DNA of 38,984 nucleotides from Pyrolobus sp. (GTDB lineage Archaea > Thermoproteota > Thermoprotei_A > Sulfolobales > Pyrodictiaceae), in the NCBI GenBank assembly GCA_015521195.1, contig WAOO01000050.1:1-38984 (forward strand). Direction: 5' to 3'. Below are positions 7,646 through 15,382 of the stretch, in pieces. The notes beneath the pieces are model-generated. The model had not been told where the DNA came from. It saw nothing but the letters and a program-made list of their open reading frames with translations, and did not search any database. Within the stretch, counting starts at the first letter, position 1; every line of letters starts with the position of its first letter. A program made the position numbers and the translations under genes.

Positions 7646-7900
7646 CACGTTTTCCTGTGGAGAGCCCTGGTTTCACGTCGCCCGGCCGGGATCCTCATGG
7701 GCATGTAGTTGTTGGCTCTCGGCATGCCTGGGCGTCTAGCGTCAGGGCTCTCCGTGGCTGGTCTCTCGGCGGCGCCCGTGTTTGCCGGGGGGCTTGGGTT
7801 TTGCCAGCCGGTTGCCTGCTGGGTGGTGGCTGCGACGTTGTTTGGTAGACCGCTTGGTGTACTGGTTGAGCGGCTGGTGTACTGTCTGGTGTAGGGGGTT

Positions 7901-8191
7901 CTAGGCTAGTTGCGCTTCTACATCCTTGTCTAGGATGACGAGGTTTCCGTTGCAGACTTCGTTTCTCGACGTCATTTCTTTCAGCTTCTTTGCGAACTCT
8001 AGCCCCTTGTCGTAGTCTTCGAATTTCAGCGTGTAGAGGTAGCGGCGGGTTCGAGCTTTGACCTTGAGTATGGGCTTCTTTTCTACGCCGTTCTCGGTCT
8101 TAACGTAGATGTAGCTGCGTTTGACTCTACACTCTCTTGCGCGTTTCGCCGCCTCGAGGAACTCTTCTTCGGTTTTGACCTCCTTGGGCAT
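7901..8191 (-). CDS. rpl38e: ribosomal protein L38e
   Basis: Large-subunit ribosomal protein shared by eukaryotes and a subset of archaea. It has 96 residues. The N-terminal MPKEVKTEEEFLEAAKRA helix and the central LKVKARTRRYLYTLKFEDYDKG segment match the L38e core (eukaryotic form: [20 protein letters not shown]). The insert TENGVEKKP between them and the C-terminal RNEVCNGNLVILDKD make it longer than the eukaryotic form (about 70). The ATG at 8191 has GGTG eight bases upstream and a TTAAGAA TATA box at 8226-8232, predicting a leader of about 12 nt. It is transcribed alone and diverges from the aCPSF2-type gene. Confidence 0.85.
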   Translation of the reverse strand: MPKEVKTEEEFLEAAKRARECRVKRSYIYVKTENGVEKKPILKVKARTRRYLYTLKFEDYDKGLEFAKKLKEMTSRNEVCNGNLVILDKDVEAQLA

Positions 8192-8326
8192 TATTCCCGC
8201 ACCGGGCGGTGCGTGTACGCAACCCTTCTTAACTCCTCGTAGTCCACGTGTGCATGTTTTTCGCGTGTGGCTTTGGTTATAGGGGTGGGTGTGTACAGTC
8301 TACGCGAGTAGGGTAGGTGACCGTAT
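8192..8326. promoter_or_regulatory. divergent promoters of L38e and the beta-CASP nuclease
   Basis: On the minus strand TTAAGAA (8226-8232) sits about 38 bp before the L38e ATG. On the plus strand GGTTATAGG (around 8277-8281) sits about 48 bp before the nuclease ATG, which also has an SD AGGTGA at 8315-8320 with a 6-nt spacer. Both fit a start site about 26 bp from TATA. No shared operator is evident. Confidence 0.5.
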
Positions 8327-9595
8327 ATGAGTGTCGAGGTTGAAGTGCTTGGAGGCGCCCGTGAGGTTGGGAGAGCGTCTATAGCCGTTAGGTATCGTGG
8401 CAGGGTCCTGCTTCTAGACGCTGGGGTCAACTTTGACGAGGAGGATAGGCCCATCTTTGCGAGGACTGTGCCGCCGAGGGATGTAGACGGCATAGTGTTG
8501 ACGCATGCCCATCTCGACCATATTGGTACGGCGCCGGCGTACTATATCACGTATCAGCCGCCGGTTGTCGCGACTAAGCCGACTTTCGAGATGGCGAGGC
8601 TAATGTGGACTGATTTCCTGAAGCTCAACGGCTACTACTCTATGTACGAGGATGCTGAGGTCAAGAGGCTTATGGAGGCTGCCGTCTACGCCAGGTACTA
8701 TTCGCCCATGAGGATTGGTGAGGATTTCGTGGTGACGCTCTACCCTGCGGGGCATATCCCGGGTAGCGCGATGGTCCTCGTCGAGGTTGGGGGTAGGAGG
8801 ATACTCTACACCGGCGACGTGAACACGATATACACGAAGCTGATGGAGCCTGCGCGTGTCGACGGCATGCCGGACGTCGACCTGATGATAATGGAGGCTA
8901 CCTATGGTTCTTCGACCCACCCGCCTAGGAGGGTTGTCGAGGAGAGGCTGATCGGCATCATAGAGGAGGTTGTGGACCGTGGGGGTACTGTGTTGATACC
9001 CGCTTTCAGCATAAGCAGGGGTCAGGAGGTTATGATGGTGCTCGCAGAGAGGGATCTCGGGATAGACGTGGCGGTGGATGGGATGATAAGGCAGGTTACG
9101 GAGGTGTTCCTAGAGAACCCGTCCTACATTAGGAATGTGGACCTGCTCGTCAAGGCTAGGGAGGAGTTCCACTTTGTGCAGGGCTGGCAGGATAGGAGGA
9201 AGGTGTGGAGGAAGCCGGGCGTCATCATAGCATCTGCGGGTATGTTGAAGGGTGGGCCGAGCCTCTACTATCTCAGGAAGCTGATGGGTAACCCGAAGAA
9301 TGCTATAGTGATGGTCAGCTTCCAGGCCCCGGGGACTCCCGGCCGCCGCATACTCGAGGAGGGCGTGTTCTCCGAGACCGAGGAGCCGGTGAAGGCTAGA
9401 GTCGAGTGGCTCGACTTCTCCAGCCACGCGGATAAACGCGGACTGTTGGAGCTGGTCGCGAGGGTGAAGCCTAGGAAGGTGCTGGTAGTGCATAGCGAGT
9501 CTAACACTGCAGACTATTTCGCCAAGCTTGTGCGGGAGAGGCTTGGCGTCGAGGCGGAGGTTGCAGAGGAGGATAGGAGGTATAGGGTTGAGTGA
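8327..9595 (+). CDS. beta-CASP metallo-beta-lactamase RNase (aCPSF2-type)
   Basis: Predicted zinc-dependent RNA endo/exonuclease of the CPSF73/RNase J superfamily, acting in archaeal RNA processing or decay. It has 422 residues. Motif 2 is THAHLDHIG (H60, H62, D64, H65). Motif 3 is PAGHIPGSAM, motif 4 YTGDVNT, and the beta-CASP motifs are MEATYGS (A), PAFSISRGQEVM (B) and VVHSES (C). It lacks the two N-terminal KH domains of aCPSF1 (usually about 640 residues), so aCPSF2 or a short paralogue fits best. The ATG at 8327 has a good SD. It diverges from L38e. A hairpin at 9619-9674 follows its stop and could mark the transcript end. Confidence 0.9.
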   Translation: MSVEVEVLGGAREVGRASIAVRYRGRVLLLDAGVNFDEEDRPIFARTVPPRDVDGIVLTHAHLDHIGTAPAYYITYQPPVVATKPTFEMARLMWTDFLKLNGYYSMYEDAEVKRLMEAAVYARYYSPMRIGEDFVVTLYPAGHIPGSAMVLVEVGGRRILYTGDVNTIYTKLMEPARVDGMPDVDLMIMEATYGSSTHPPRRVVEERLIGIIEEVVDRGGTVLIPAFSISRGQEVMMVLAERDLGIDVAVDGMIRQVTEVFLENPSYIRNVDLLVKAREEFHFVQGWQDRRKVWRKPGVIIASAGMLKGGPSLYYLRKLMGNPKNAIVMVSFQAPGTPGRRILEEGVFSETEEPVKARVEWLDFSSHADKRGLLELVARVKPRKVLVVHSESNTADYFAKLVRERLGVEAEVAEEDRRYRVE

Positions 9596-9618
9596 GTGTG
9601 GAGTGCGGCCGGGAGTGA

Positions 9619-9674
9619 CCCGACCCCTGCCCATCGAGCCCCGACGACACGGGGTCGCGTCGCAGGGGACCGGG
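9619..9674. repeat. GC-rich two-part hairpin after the beta-CASP gene
   Basis: The outer arms CCCG-a-CCCCTGC (9619-9630) and GCAGGGG-ac-CGGG (9662-9674) pair over 11 bp with a small bulge. An inner hairpin CCCCG/CGGGG (9639-9654) has a 6-nt loop. The internal loops are 8 and 7 nt. It starts 24 nt after the stop codon. It resembles an H/ACA pocket in outline, but no ACA box follows and the upper stem is too short. A 3'-end structure of the upstream mRNA is the simpler reading. Confidence 0.45.
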
Positions 9675-9703
9675 GAGCCATGCTAGACTGGCGCGCATTC
9701 TCT

Positions 9704-9795
9704 GTATAAGCTTGGCGGGTAGCGGGGGAGCAACCGGATACCCGCCCTCACGCCTCCGCCGCGTGCGGCGGTGTCGGGCGGGCGAACCCGGTTGC
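9704..9795 (+). promoter_or_regulatory. TATA box followed by a strong three-helix hairpin
   Basis: GTATAAG (9704-9710) predicts a start near 9732. There begins a long hairpin: GCAACCGG/CCGGTTGC (9730-9737 with 9788-9795), CCCGCCC/GGGCGGG (9741-9747 with 9776-9782) and CCGCCG/CGGCGG (9756-9761 with 9766-9771). It is either the 5' end of a leader of about 165 nt for the pilin-like gene at 9898 or an independent small RNA. The helices fold the same way on either strand, but the TATA placement favours plus. Confidence 0.5.
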
Positions 9796-9897
9796 CACGT
9801 GTTGACTACGAGCCTCCCCCTCTTATCGTGTAGCCGTTTGCAGGTTCGGCCTGGTCTCTCATCCGGTCGTCCCACCGGTATACCAGCGGGGTCCGGC

Positions 9898-10251
9898 ATG
9901 GCGAGGCTTAGGGGAGAGGCCAGCGTGGTTGCAACCGCTATACTCCTGGCTGCCACGCTCGCACTGGGCATATCACTGATAGTCTATGCGCATAGGACGT
10001 CCCATGTAGACGTACATGCATACTCGTGCATCCCCTCGATGCTGAAGGTGGATAATGGCATCCTAGTCTATAACTCCTGCAGCTACGAGGCCCACGTCAA
10101 GATAGTACCTTCACATCTCTACAACGTAACTATCGGCAATACCACTATGGCCCTAAACTCGTTCGTGTTAAAGCCGGGCGAAGCGGCATACATACGAGGA
10201 ACCCCTAAGGCGATTATCGCGAACGGCTACCTGGTTCCGGTTCAGCGTTAA
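9898..10251 (+). CDS. pilin-like protein with class III signal peptide
   Basis: Probably a structural or minor subunit of an archaeal type IV pilus-like filament. The N-terminus MARLRGEASVVATAILLAAT has a short basic leader and an R5-G6 processing site for prepilin peptidase, then a hydrophobic helix (about 9-30), the archaellin/pilin pattern. The 117-residue protein has a small C-terminal domain with two cysteines (YSCIPSM, YNSCSYE) that could form a disulfide, and NVT and NTT sequons. The frame is open back to 9712, but only this ATG starts the signal peptide. It is followed 31 bp later by the membrane protein at 10283. No pilus ATPase or platform protein is in the window, so the filament type is unknown. 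Confidence 0.7.
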   Translation: MARLRGEASVVATAILLAATLALGISLIVYAHRTSHVDVHAYSCIPSMLKVDNGILVYNSCSYEAHVKIVPSHLYNVTIGNTTMALNSFVLKPGEAAYIRGTPKAIIANGYLVPVQR

Positions 10252-10282
10252 CCCCCTAGGGTGCGCGGAGGCCCGGAGGCTG

Positions 10283-11869
10283 GTGTTGAACAGGGGTAGG
10301 CTGCTGGCTGCAATGTATGCTGCGGCAACGGTGATGCTATACCTCTACGTGTACCCCGTCGCCCCCTCGCGTATGCTGAACCTGGCAATAGCAGCCTCTC
10401 TAGCGGGTATGGCCGGCTACGCCGCCTACGCGATTCCGGTTTTCGCCTCCCTCGCCATCTTCTTCTCCGAGATGCTCGCGGTGATGAACATAATTGCGGC
10501 ATCCGAGCCGGGAAGGCGGGGGCTCTACTCCCTCATACTATCCAACATGCCCCTCCTAGGCTACATTCTGATACTCGCCCTCGCACTGCTCGCCGCCGCG
10601 CTATCGGCTAGGAGGATTAGAGGCGTGGTGGCCCTCGCAACAGGCATGTTAGCCGCTGCTGCGCTACCCGCACCATACGGCCACCTTGCAGCACTCGCAC
10701 TGTTATCGCTCTATGCGGTCATAGCGGCTTCCGCGTCAAGGACCGCCATGGGCATTGTTGCATTCGAGTTTACAAGAGCGCCCGTGTACATCGCGTCGGC
10801 TTTCGTAGAGGGGAGGACCATAGGGTTTAGACATGTCATGCTAAAGTTTACGCCCGTACAGCCCCTGGTCACCGCCCTGTTCTCACCCGTAGGGCGTCCA
10901 CCCGCAGTTGCAGTGAGGCTTGTGTACCCACAGCTACTCTACCTGGCGGCCACGTTTGCCTCCTACCTCGCCATCTATACGCTCGTAGCCCGCGCGTCAG
11001 CCCAGTTCAAGCGCCGGGTTTCCGGCCTGGCCCCAGAGGCTAGAGCCGTAACGGGCGCGCTACTCGTATACTCGACTCTCGCGTCACCCTTCGCCTACCT
11101 GGTCGGCACTATAGCATCTATAGCAATCTCGCTACAGCTCAAGTGCACCCCGGAAGCACCACCGCCAGTGACGCTGGGCATGGCCGGGGCAGTCGCTGTA
11201 ACCGGGCTTCTCATCGAACTACTGTCGGCGTTGGCTCATCTCCGCTCTCTCGAGGAAGAGAAGGAGGCGCTACTCGAATCGATAAACGCGCTGGTAACGG
11301 AAATAGACCGTGTTTCGAGGGAAGCGCTGGAAGCTAGGCTCAACGAGGAGCCCTTAAAGCCTCTAAAAGCCTTGAAGGGCAGGCTGCTCGAGCTCCGCTC
11401 GAAAACAGAGCGTGCAGGCCTCCTCGAACTGCCGGGCCTCGAGAGACTCCTGGCAGACCTAGAGGCCATGGTACACCAGGAGTTAAACCAATTCTACAAC
11501 ATGATAGTCGAGACTATTACACGCATCCGGAGAGGCTGCGAAGCTCTAGCCGAATGGGCCTCAGGGCACATGCTCACAGAGGACTGCACCGATGCGATTC
11601 GAGAGCCAGCCTCAAGAGACATTCACGCCGCCCTGACGACACTCCGGAGCGACATAGCTAAGCTCATAGAGTATATCGAGACGCTGATAGAGGATGTTAC
11701 CGATGAAGCTGAAAGCGCCGGTATCGACGCATCACCGTTAAACAAGCTTAGGGCTATACTCCACGACTTTAGAATCAGCAAACCCGATGATGTTGACACG
11801 CTGGTTGAAGAGGCGTTAAGAACCCTCGGGTCTGTAATGGGCGCCGTTAAAGCCCGCAGAGAGGTTTGA
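10283..11869 (+). CDS. polytopic membrane protein with cytosolic coiled coil, unknown function
   Basis: I do not recognise the family. About nine hydrophobic segments are visible (roughly 7-27, 32-50, 53-73, 84-109, 113-130, 135-152, 211-237, 257-285, 294-318). They are followed by a soluble 200-residue tail rich in Glu, Lys, Arg and Leu heptads (320-528) that should form long helices or coiled coils. Segment 155-205 contains FEFTRAPVYI and GFRHVMLKFTP, possibly re-entrant. Translation starts at GTG 10283 with GGAGG seven bases upstream. It is 31 bp after the pilin-like gene and likely co-transcribed, suggesting an assembly or anchoring role, but it does not look like the FlaJ/TadC platform. 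It converges on aIF2 gamma. Confidence 0.75.
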   Translation: MLNRGRLLAAMYAAATVMLYLYVYPVAPSRMLNLAIAASLAGMAGYAAYAIPVFASLAIFFSEMLAVMNIIAASEPGRRGLYSLILSNMPLLGYILILALALLAAALSARRIRGVVALATGMLAAAALPAPYGHLAALALLSLYAVIAASASRTAMGIVAFEFTRAPVYIASAFVEGRTIGFRHVMLKFTPVQPLVTALFSPVGRPPAVAVRLVYPQLLYLAATFASYLAIYTLVARASAQFKRRVSGLAPEARAVTGALLVYSTLASPFAYLVGTIASIAISLQLKCTPEAPPPVTLGMAGAVAVTGLLIELLSALAHLRSLEEEKEALLESINALVTEIDRVSREALEARLNEEPLKPLKALKGRLLELRSKTERAGLLELPGLERLLADLEAMVHQELNQFYNMIVETITRIRRGCEALAEWASGHMLTEDCTDAIREPASRDIHAALTTLRSDIAKLIEYIETLIEDVTDEAESAGIDASPLNKLRAILHDFRISKPDDVDTLVEEALRTLGSVMGAVKARREV

Positions 11870-11950
11870 CACCAGCATGGGGCCCGTGAGGTTGTTTGGC
11901 TACCTCCAGAGGGAGCCCCGGTGAAGAAACCCGGCCTTGCCGAGGCCCCA

Positions 11951-13219
11951 CTAGTCTTTAACAACACCCCATCCTACTAGCCTCCAGCGGCCACGCACCT
12001 GCCTGGATATCGCGACCCTCGCGCCCGGCCAGGCGACGACCGGCTTCCTAAGCGCCACTTCCATCTCATCGCTCTTCACTCTAGTCACTATGCCGAGTGT
12101 TATCGCTGTACCGACCGTTATCATTAGCGGCTCGCGAGGCCTAATGGGCTGGACTCTTACAAGGTCCTTCGTACCGACTACTCTCTCTAGGAGCCGGTAC
12201 TCGAGGCGGAGGACGTTATAGGTTGGTGGCAGGTGCCCCGGCTTGCCTACAACATTGCCGACAAGGCTATCGGCCTTGGTTATACTCGGGTCTAGCTTCG
12301 TGCCCACTGCTACAAGGCCTCCTGGCTTCGCCTCCTCGACCTCAAGGTTGTCGAATCGTAGGCTTACCACCTCGGTTACTAGGGGCTGATACTCTACCTT
12401 ACCGCCCTTCTTCTCCACCCGGACGCCCGGCGCTATCTCTATCTCATCCCCCACCCTGAGCACACCTTGCACCAGGCTCCCGCCTATCACACCGCCGACC
12501 AGCTTCTCGGGCGGCGTGCCAGGCTTATTGACGTCGAAGCTCCTGGCGACGAACATCAATGGCGGCTTGGATAGGTCCCTCTGCGGCGTCGGTATAAACG
12601 CCTCCATGGCCATTAAGAGCGCGTCTATGTTAACCTTGTGCAGGGCGCTGACCGGTATCACGGGAAGCTTCTCCGCCCACGTCCCCTTGAGGAACTCGCG
12701 TATCTCCTGATAGTTCTTCTTAGCCTGTTCGGGGGTGACAACATCCACCTTATTCTGCACTACCACGAGATTCCTAACACCCACTATATCGAGCGCTACG
12801 AAATGCTCCCTTGTCTGAGGCTGAGGACACTTCTCGTTAGCTGCTATGACGAGTATCGCACCGTCCATCAGCGCGGCGCCGCTAAGCATCGTCGCCATGA
12901 GGACCTCGTGGCCGGGCGCGTCGACGAAACTGACCTTCCTTAGGAGCCTCGGAGTAGTCCCCTTCGGGCACTTCTCCGGGGAGGGCTGAAACGCGTCAGG
13001 CTCCTCGGCGCCCTCACAGTACCATATCTCGCCCGTCGCGTATCCAAGCTTTATCGTCATACCCCTCTTCAGCTCCTCGCTATGCTTTGCAGTCCACACG
13101 CCGGTGATCGCCTGGACCAGCGTCGTCTTACCATGGTCGACATGGCCAACTACACCTATGTTGACCTCTGGCTGGCGCCGACGCTGAGCCTCTATCTCCT
13201 CCCTGTCCACTACGCTCAC
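11951..13219 (-). CDS. translation initiation factor aIF2, gamma subunit
   Basis: GTPase subunit of aIF2, which carries initiator Met-tRNA to the ribosome. G1 is GHVDHGKT (25-32), G3 DAPGHE, G4 NKVD and G5 SALH, followed by two beta-barrel domains. The insert that is normally a four-cysteine zinc knuckle has only two cysteines here (WYCEGAEEP... and EKCPKG), so zinc binding is probably lost or altered. Start: GTG 13219 has GGTGGTGA upstream, and a TTTATTAGG TATA box (13255-13263) predicts a transcript start near 13233. The longer frame from GTG 13249 would begin outside the mRNA. The protein is then 422 residues. Divergent from a phosphoesterase gene. Confidence 0.95.
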   Translation of the reverse strand: MSVVDREEIEAQRRRQPEVNIGVVGHVDHGKTTLVQAITGVWTAKHSEELKRGMTIKLGYATGEIWYCEGAEEPDAFQPSPEKCPKGTTPRLLRKVSFVDAPGHEVLMATMLSGAALMDGAILVIAANEKCPQPQTREHFVALDIVGVRNLVVVQNKVDVVTPEQAKKNYQEIREFLKGTWAEKLPVIPVSALHKVNIDALLMAMEAFIPTPQRDLSKPPLMFVARSFDVNKPGTPPEKLVGGVIGGSLVQGVLRVGDEIEIAPGVRVEKKGGKVEYQPLVTEVVSLRFDNLEVEEAKPGGLVAVGTKLDPSITKADSLVGNVVGKPGHLPPTYNVLRLEYRLLERVVGTKDLVRVQPIRPREPLMITVGTAITLGIVTRVKSDEMEVALRKPVVAWPGARVAISRQVRGRWRLVGWGVVKD

Positions 13220-13249
13220 GAGAATCACCACCGTTTCCTGGACGCCCAC

Positions 13250-13298
13250 TGAGGCCTAATAAACTAGGGTTGATGCAAGCACCGGAAGAGGGCGCAGC
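13250..13298. promoter_or_regulatory. shared promoter of aIF2 gamma and a phosphoesterase
   Basis: A single AT-rich element, CCTAATAAAC (13255-13264), lies 36-44 bp from both divergent starts. Read on minus (TTTATTAGG) it places the aIF2 gamma start near 13233. Read on plus (TAATAAAC) it places the phosphoesterase start near 13287. One bidirectional TATA element for both genes is therefore possible. Confidence 0.45.
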
Positions 13299-13904
13299 GT
13301 GAGGATACTCCACGTCAGCGACGTTCACTGTAGGCTAGATAATCTAGAGGAGGTGCTGGAGCGGGAGGAGGGCTACGACGTCATAGCCGTGACGGGCGAC
13401 ATATGCTGCAATTCTAGGCTCACGAGGATTCTGAGGGCCGCCCCTGCAAGGGTATTAGCTGTAACGGGGAATATGGATGACCTCCATATTGCCCGGATTC
13501 TCCGCGATAATGGATGGCTGCTTGACGGTAGAGTCGAGGTTTACGGCCGCTACGTGTTCGCCGGTATAGGCGGGCTCCAAACCATCCAGAACCTCGAGAG
13601 CGTCGAGAGACAGCTATCGGGTATCGATATGAAAGGGAAGACTTTGATAGTGCTGGCCCATCACCCGGTTCACGGGAAGCTCGACAGAACATACCTCGGT
13701 GTCCACGCAGGCCTCTATGAGACTAGAGCTTTTGTAGAGAGGCACCAGCCGAGAGTCTATATGCACGGGCACATCCACGAGGCTAGAGGCGTCGATAGGC
13801 TCGGTGAAACGCTTCTTGTGAACCCCGGTCCGCTCGCCAACGGTTACTATGCACTGGTAGAGGTTGACGAGGACGACGCTAGGGCCGAGCTCCGCAGGAT
13901 TTAA
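13299..13904 (+). CDS. calcineurin-like metallophosphoesterase
   Basis: Small (201 residues) single-domain phosphoesterase, substrate unknown. The metal ligand blocks are HVSDVHCR (D8, H10), VTGDI, VTGNMDD, LAHHPVHG and MHGHIHEARG, followed by VNPGPL. This is the complete set for an active dinuclear centre, resembling the archaeal Icc/YfcE-like group rather than the other two phosphoesterases of this window. Start GTG 13299. It diverges from aIF2 gamma over 79 bp between chosen starts. It precedes the Ig-like surface protein by 54 bp, but that gene has its own TATA-like element, so they may be transcribed separately. Confidence 0.88.
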   Translation: MRILHVSDVHCRLDNLEEVLEREEGYDVIAVTGDICCNSRLTRILRAAPARVLAVTGNMDDLHIARILRDNGWLLDGRVEVYGRYVFAGIGGLQTIQNLESVERQLSGIDMKGKTLIVLAHHPVHGKLDRTYLGVHAGLYETRAFVERHQPRVYMHGHIHEARGVDRLGETLLVNPGPLANGYYALVEVDEDDARAELRRI

Positions 13905-13958
13905 CGACGATTCTGTTTATAACGCGTTGATGTTGAGAAAGCCTCCCCGGGTGACGAT

Positions 13959-15338
13959 TTGAAGGGCAGCAATACACTGAGCATTATCGCGTTGACGATC
14001 TTATTCCTCCTGCTCGCAGGGCTAGCAAGCATGACGTTCACAGCGGCGGCAGATGCTGCAGGCGGAACAGCGGGGTTGAAGCTGCGCATAGAGCCGCGCA
14101 TTGCGCCAGTCGACGGCGTTATACGGATATACGTCATTAGCGTACCCCCGGGTTACTCTGCGGTAGTCGCGCGTCTCGAGGGCCCCGTGACAACGGGGTA
14201 TGTCACGCTGACCCCGGGCTCTGTGGCCGCCATAGACCTCTCACTGTACAGTGTGAAACCCGGGCTCTACTACGTCGCGGTCTACGATGCACCGGGAGGC
14301 CATCTGCTCGCACGGATACCCGTCTTGGTCGTAAAACCCTTGATACTGATAAGCCCTCCGAAGCCTACTGTAGGGAAGCCTTTCACGATAACTGTTGCCA
14401 TACAGCCAGCCGGATACGAGTACAGGGTAGTACTCCACATCGATGGTAAAGTGTATGAGATGAAGCCTGGTCAGAGGATTACAGTTGAGCTGCAAAAGAG
14501 GGGGCCCTACAGGCTATGCCTCGACGTCGAGGCTGTCTTGGAGGGCGAGAAGTTCTACACTCCAAACCTTACATGTACGTCTCTCGTGCTTAACCTGCCT
14601 CCAAGTGTCTCCATGGACCTACGCGTCCAGGGCGGCTACCTCATCCTCTCGGCAGACAGCATGGACCCCGACGGTATAGTAACGTCGGTCAAATACACCT
14701 GCACGATAGACAACAAGACGTTCACAGGCTACATAAGCCCGGGTTTCGCCAGCATAGTACTCACGACGCTAGACACGCTAAAGAGGTACTATCAGGAGGG
14801 CTACCGTACGCTAAAGTGCAGCGTGGAGGCAGTCGACGATGCCGGTGCTTCCAGAACGGTGACCAAGAGCCTTGACATTGCATCGTTACTCGGGCTCGGT
14901 AAGAAGAGTGTGAGCGGGGCGAGGAAGAACACCGCGGAGAGAGGGGCAGCAACGTCGACTAGAGGAGGTCGCGTCAAGCAGACGGGTTTACCGAGTTCAC
15001 AGACAATGCCTCCGCCTACACCTATGGGTGGTGCGCGCCTCCCCCTACCCCGCAACGTCCTCCTCTTGGCGGTAATCGGCGGCGTGGCCGCTGCCGCTGG
15101 AGGCGCGAGCCTGGTTATGCTTAGGCGGAGGAGGCGCGCCGCGCCAGCTAAACATAGACCCGTTGAAGCGGAGAGCGGCGGAGGCGCAGACCTGACGAGT
15201 ATAATCGTGAGGCTAGACCGGGTGGAACAGAGGCTTGACGAGCTCTACGCCCGCGTTGGTGAGCTGCAGGGCGAGGTCGACGAGTTGAGGAGAAGGGTTA
15301 GAAGATTGGAGAGGAGCGGTGAGAAGCAGGGCCGTTGA
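13959..15338 (+). CDS. secreted/anchored Ig-like surface protein with cytosolic coiled coil
   Basis: No known family recognised. Layout: signal peptide or N-terminal anchor (about 7-30), extracellular beta-rich region 40-310 with two or three Ig/PKD-like segments (for example RLEGPVTTGYVTLTPGS and DSMDPDGIVTSVKYTC), and four cysteines (187, 206, 248, 287) that could pair. Sequons NLT (203) and NKT (252) follow, then a Ser/Thr/Pro/Gly linker (312-360), a transmembrane helix (366-388), a basic stop-transfer RRRRR and a short heptad coil (411-453). This is a single-pass receptor-like topology. Start TTG 13959 has GGTGA upstream and a TTTATAAC element near 13917. A hairpin follows the stop. Confidence 0.7.
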   Translation: MKGSNTLSIIALTILFLLLAGLASMTFTAAADAAGGTAGLKLRIEPRIAPVDGVIRIYVISVPPGYSAVVARLEGPVTTGYVTLTPGSVAAIDLSLYSVKPGLYYVAVYDAPGGHLLARIPVLVVKPLILISPPKPTVGKPFTITVAIQPAGYEYRVVLHIDGKVYEMKPGQRITVELQKRGPYRLCLDVEAVLEGEKFYTPNLTCTSLVLNLPPSVSMDLRVQGGYLILSADSMDPDGIVTSVKYTCTIDNKTFTGYISPGFASIVLTTLDTLKRYYQEGYRTLKCSVEAVDDAGASRTVTKSLDIASLLGLGKKSVSGARKNTAERGAATSTRGGRVKQTGLPSSQTMPPPTPMGGARLPLPRNVLLLAVIGGVAAAAGGASLVMLRRRRRAAPAKHRPVEAESGGGADLTSIIVRLDRVEQRLDELYARVGELQGEVDELRRRVRRLERSGEKQGR

Positions 15339-15358
15339 GGAAAAGCACCTCCACTGAG

Positions 15359-15382
15359 CAGTGAGGAGCGGACACCTCACTG
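15359..15382. terminator. 8-bp hairpin between convergent genes
   Basis: CAGTGAGG (15359-15366) and CCTCACTG (15375-15382) pair perfectly around AGCGGACA, in the 38-bp gap between two convergent genes and covering the stop codon of the minus-strand gene. The position suggests a 3'-end structure shared by both transcripts. No T-run follows, so it is not a classical archaeal terminator. Confidence 0.4.

Larger units (their letters stand above)
7047..7900. other. 854-bp region without a convincing gene
   Basis: Nearly every other junction in this window is under 150 bp or an overlap, so this gap stands out. From 7047 to 7656 no open frame of notable length exists on either strand. The sequence holds a wide 10-bp inverted repeat (7206-7307), a long imperfect stem with a G-quadruplex motif (7448-7551), and three copies of a 12-bp motif (7602-7645). 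From about 7700 to 7895 the plus strand is markedly G/T-rich, unlike the flanking genes. I found no tRNA, rRNA, SRP RNA or RNase P consensus. Candidates are a replication origin, one or more unlisted ncRNAs, or a decayed gene. Confidence 0.6.

Noticed and set aside
7657-7848. 63-codon frame starting GTG at 7657
   Set aside because: It overlaps the 7709 frame in another phase; low-complexity Gly/Arg/Val content and no ribosome-binding site.
7709-7894. 61-codon plus-strand frame with hydrophobic residues (MLALGMPGRLASGLSVAGLS...)
   Set aside because: No SD, a TTG start, no recognisable family, and a G/T-rich composition that yields hydrophobic residues by chance. It ends against the convergent L38e stop. 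Left as possible but unsupported.
8191-8493. 100-codon minus frame overlapping the aCPSF2-type gene start
   Set aside because: Shadow of the beta-CASP frame, Ser/Thr/Pro-rich, and it would remove the L38e promoter.
9730-9795. H/ACA guide RNA
   Set aside because: The hairpin lacks an ACA box after the basal stem and a recognisable kink-turn near the loop, so it was kept only as a structured leader or sRNA.
9712-9897. 62-residue N-terminal extension of the pilin-like frame
   Set aside because: It translates the hairpin region into low-complexity Arg/Pro/Gly sequence, and the class III signal peptide begins at ATG 9898.
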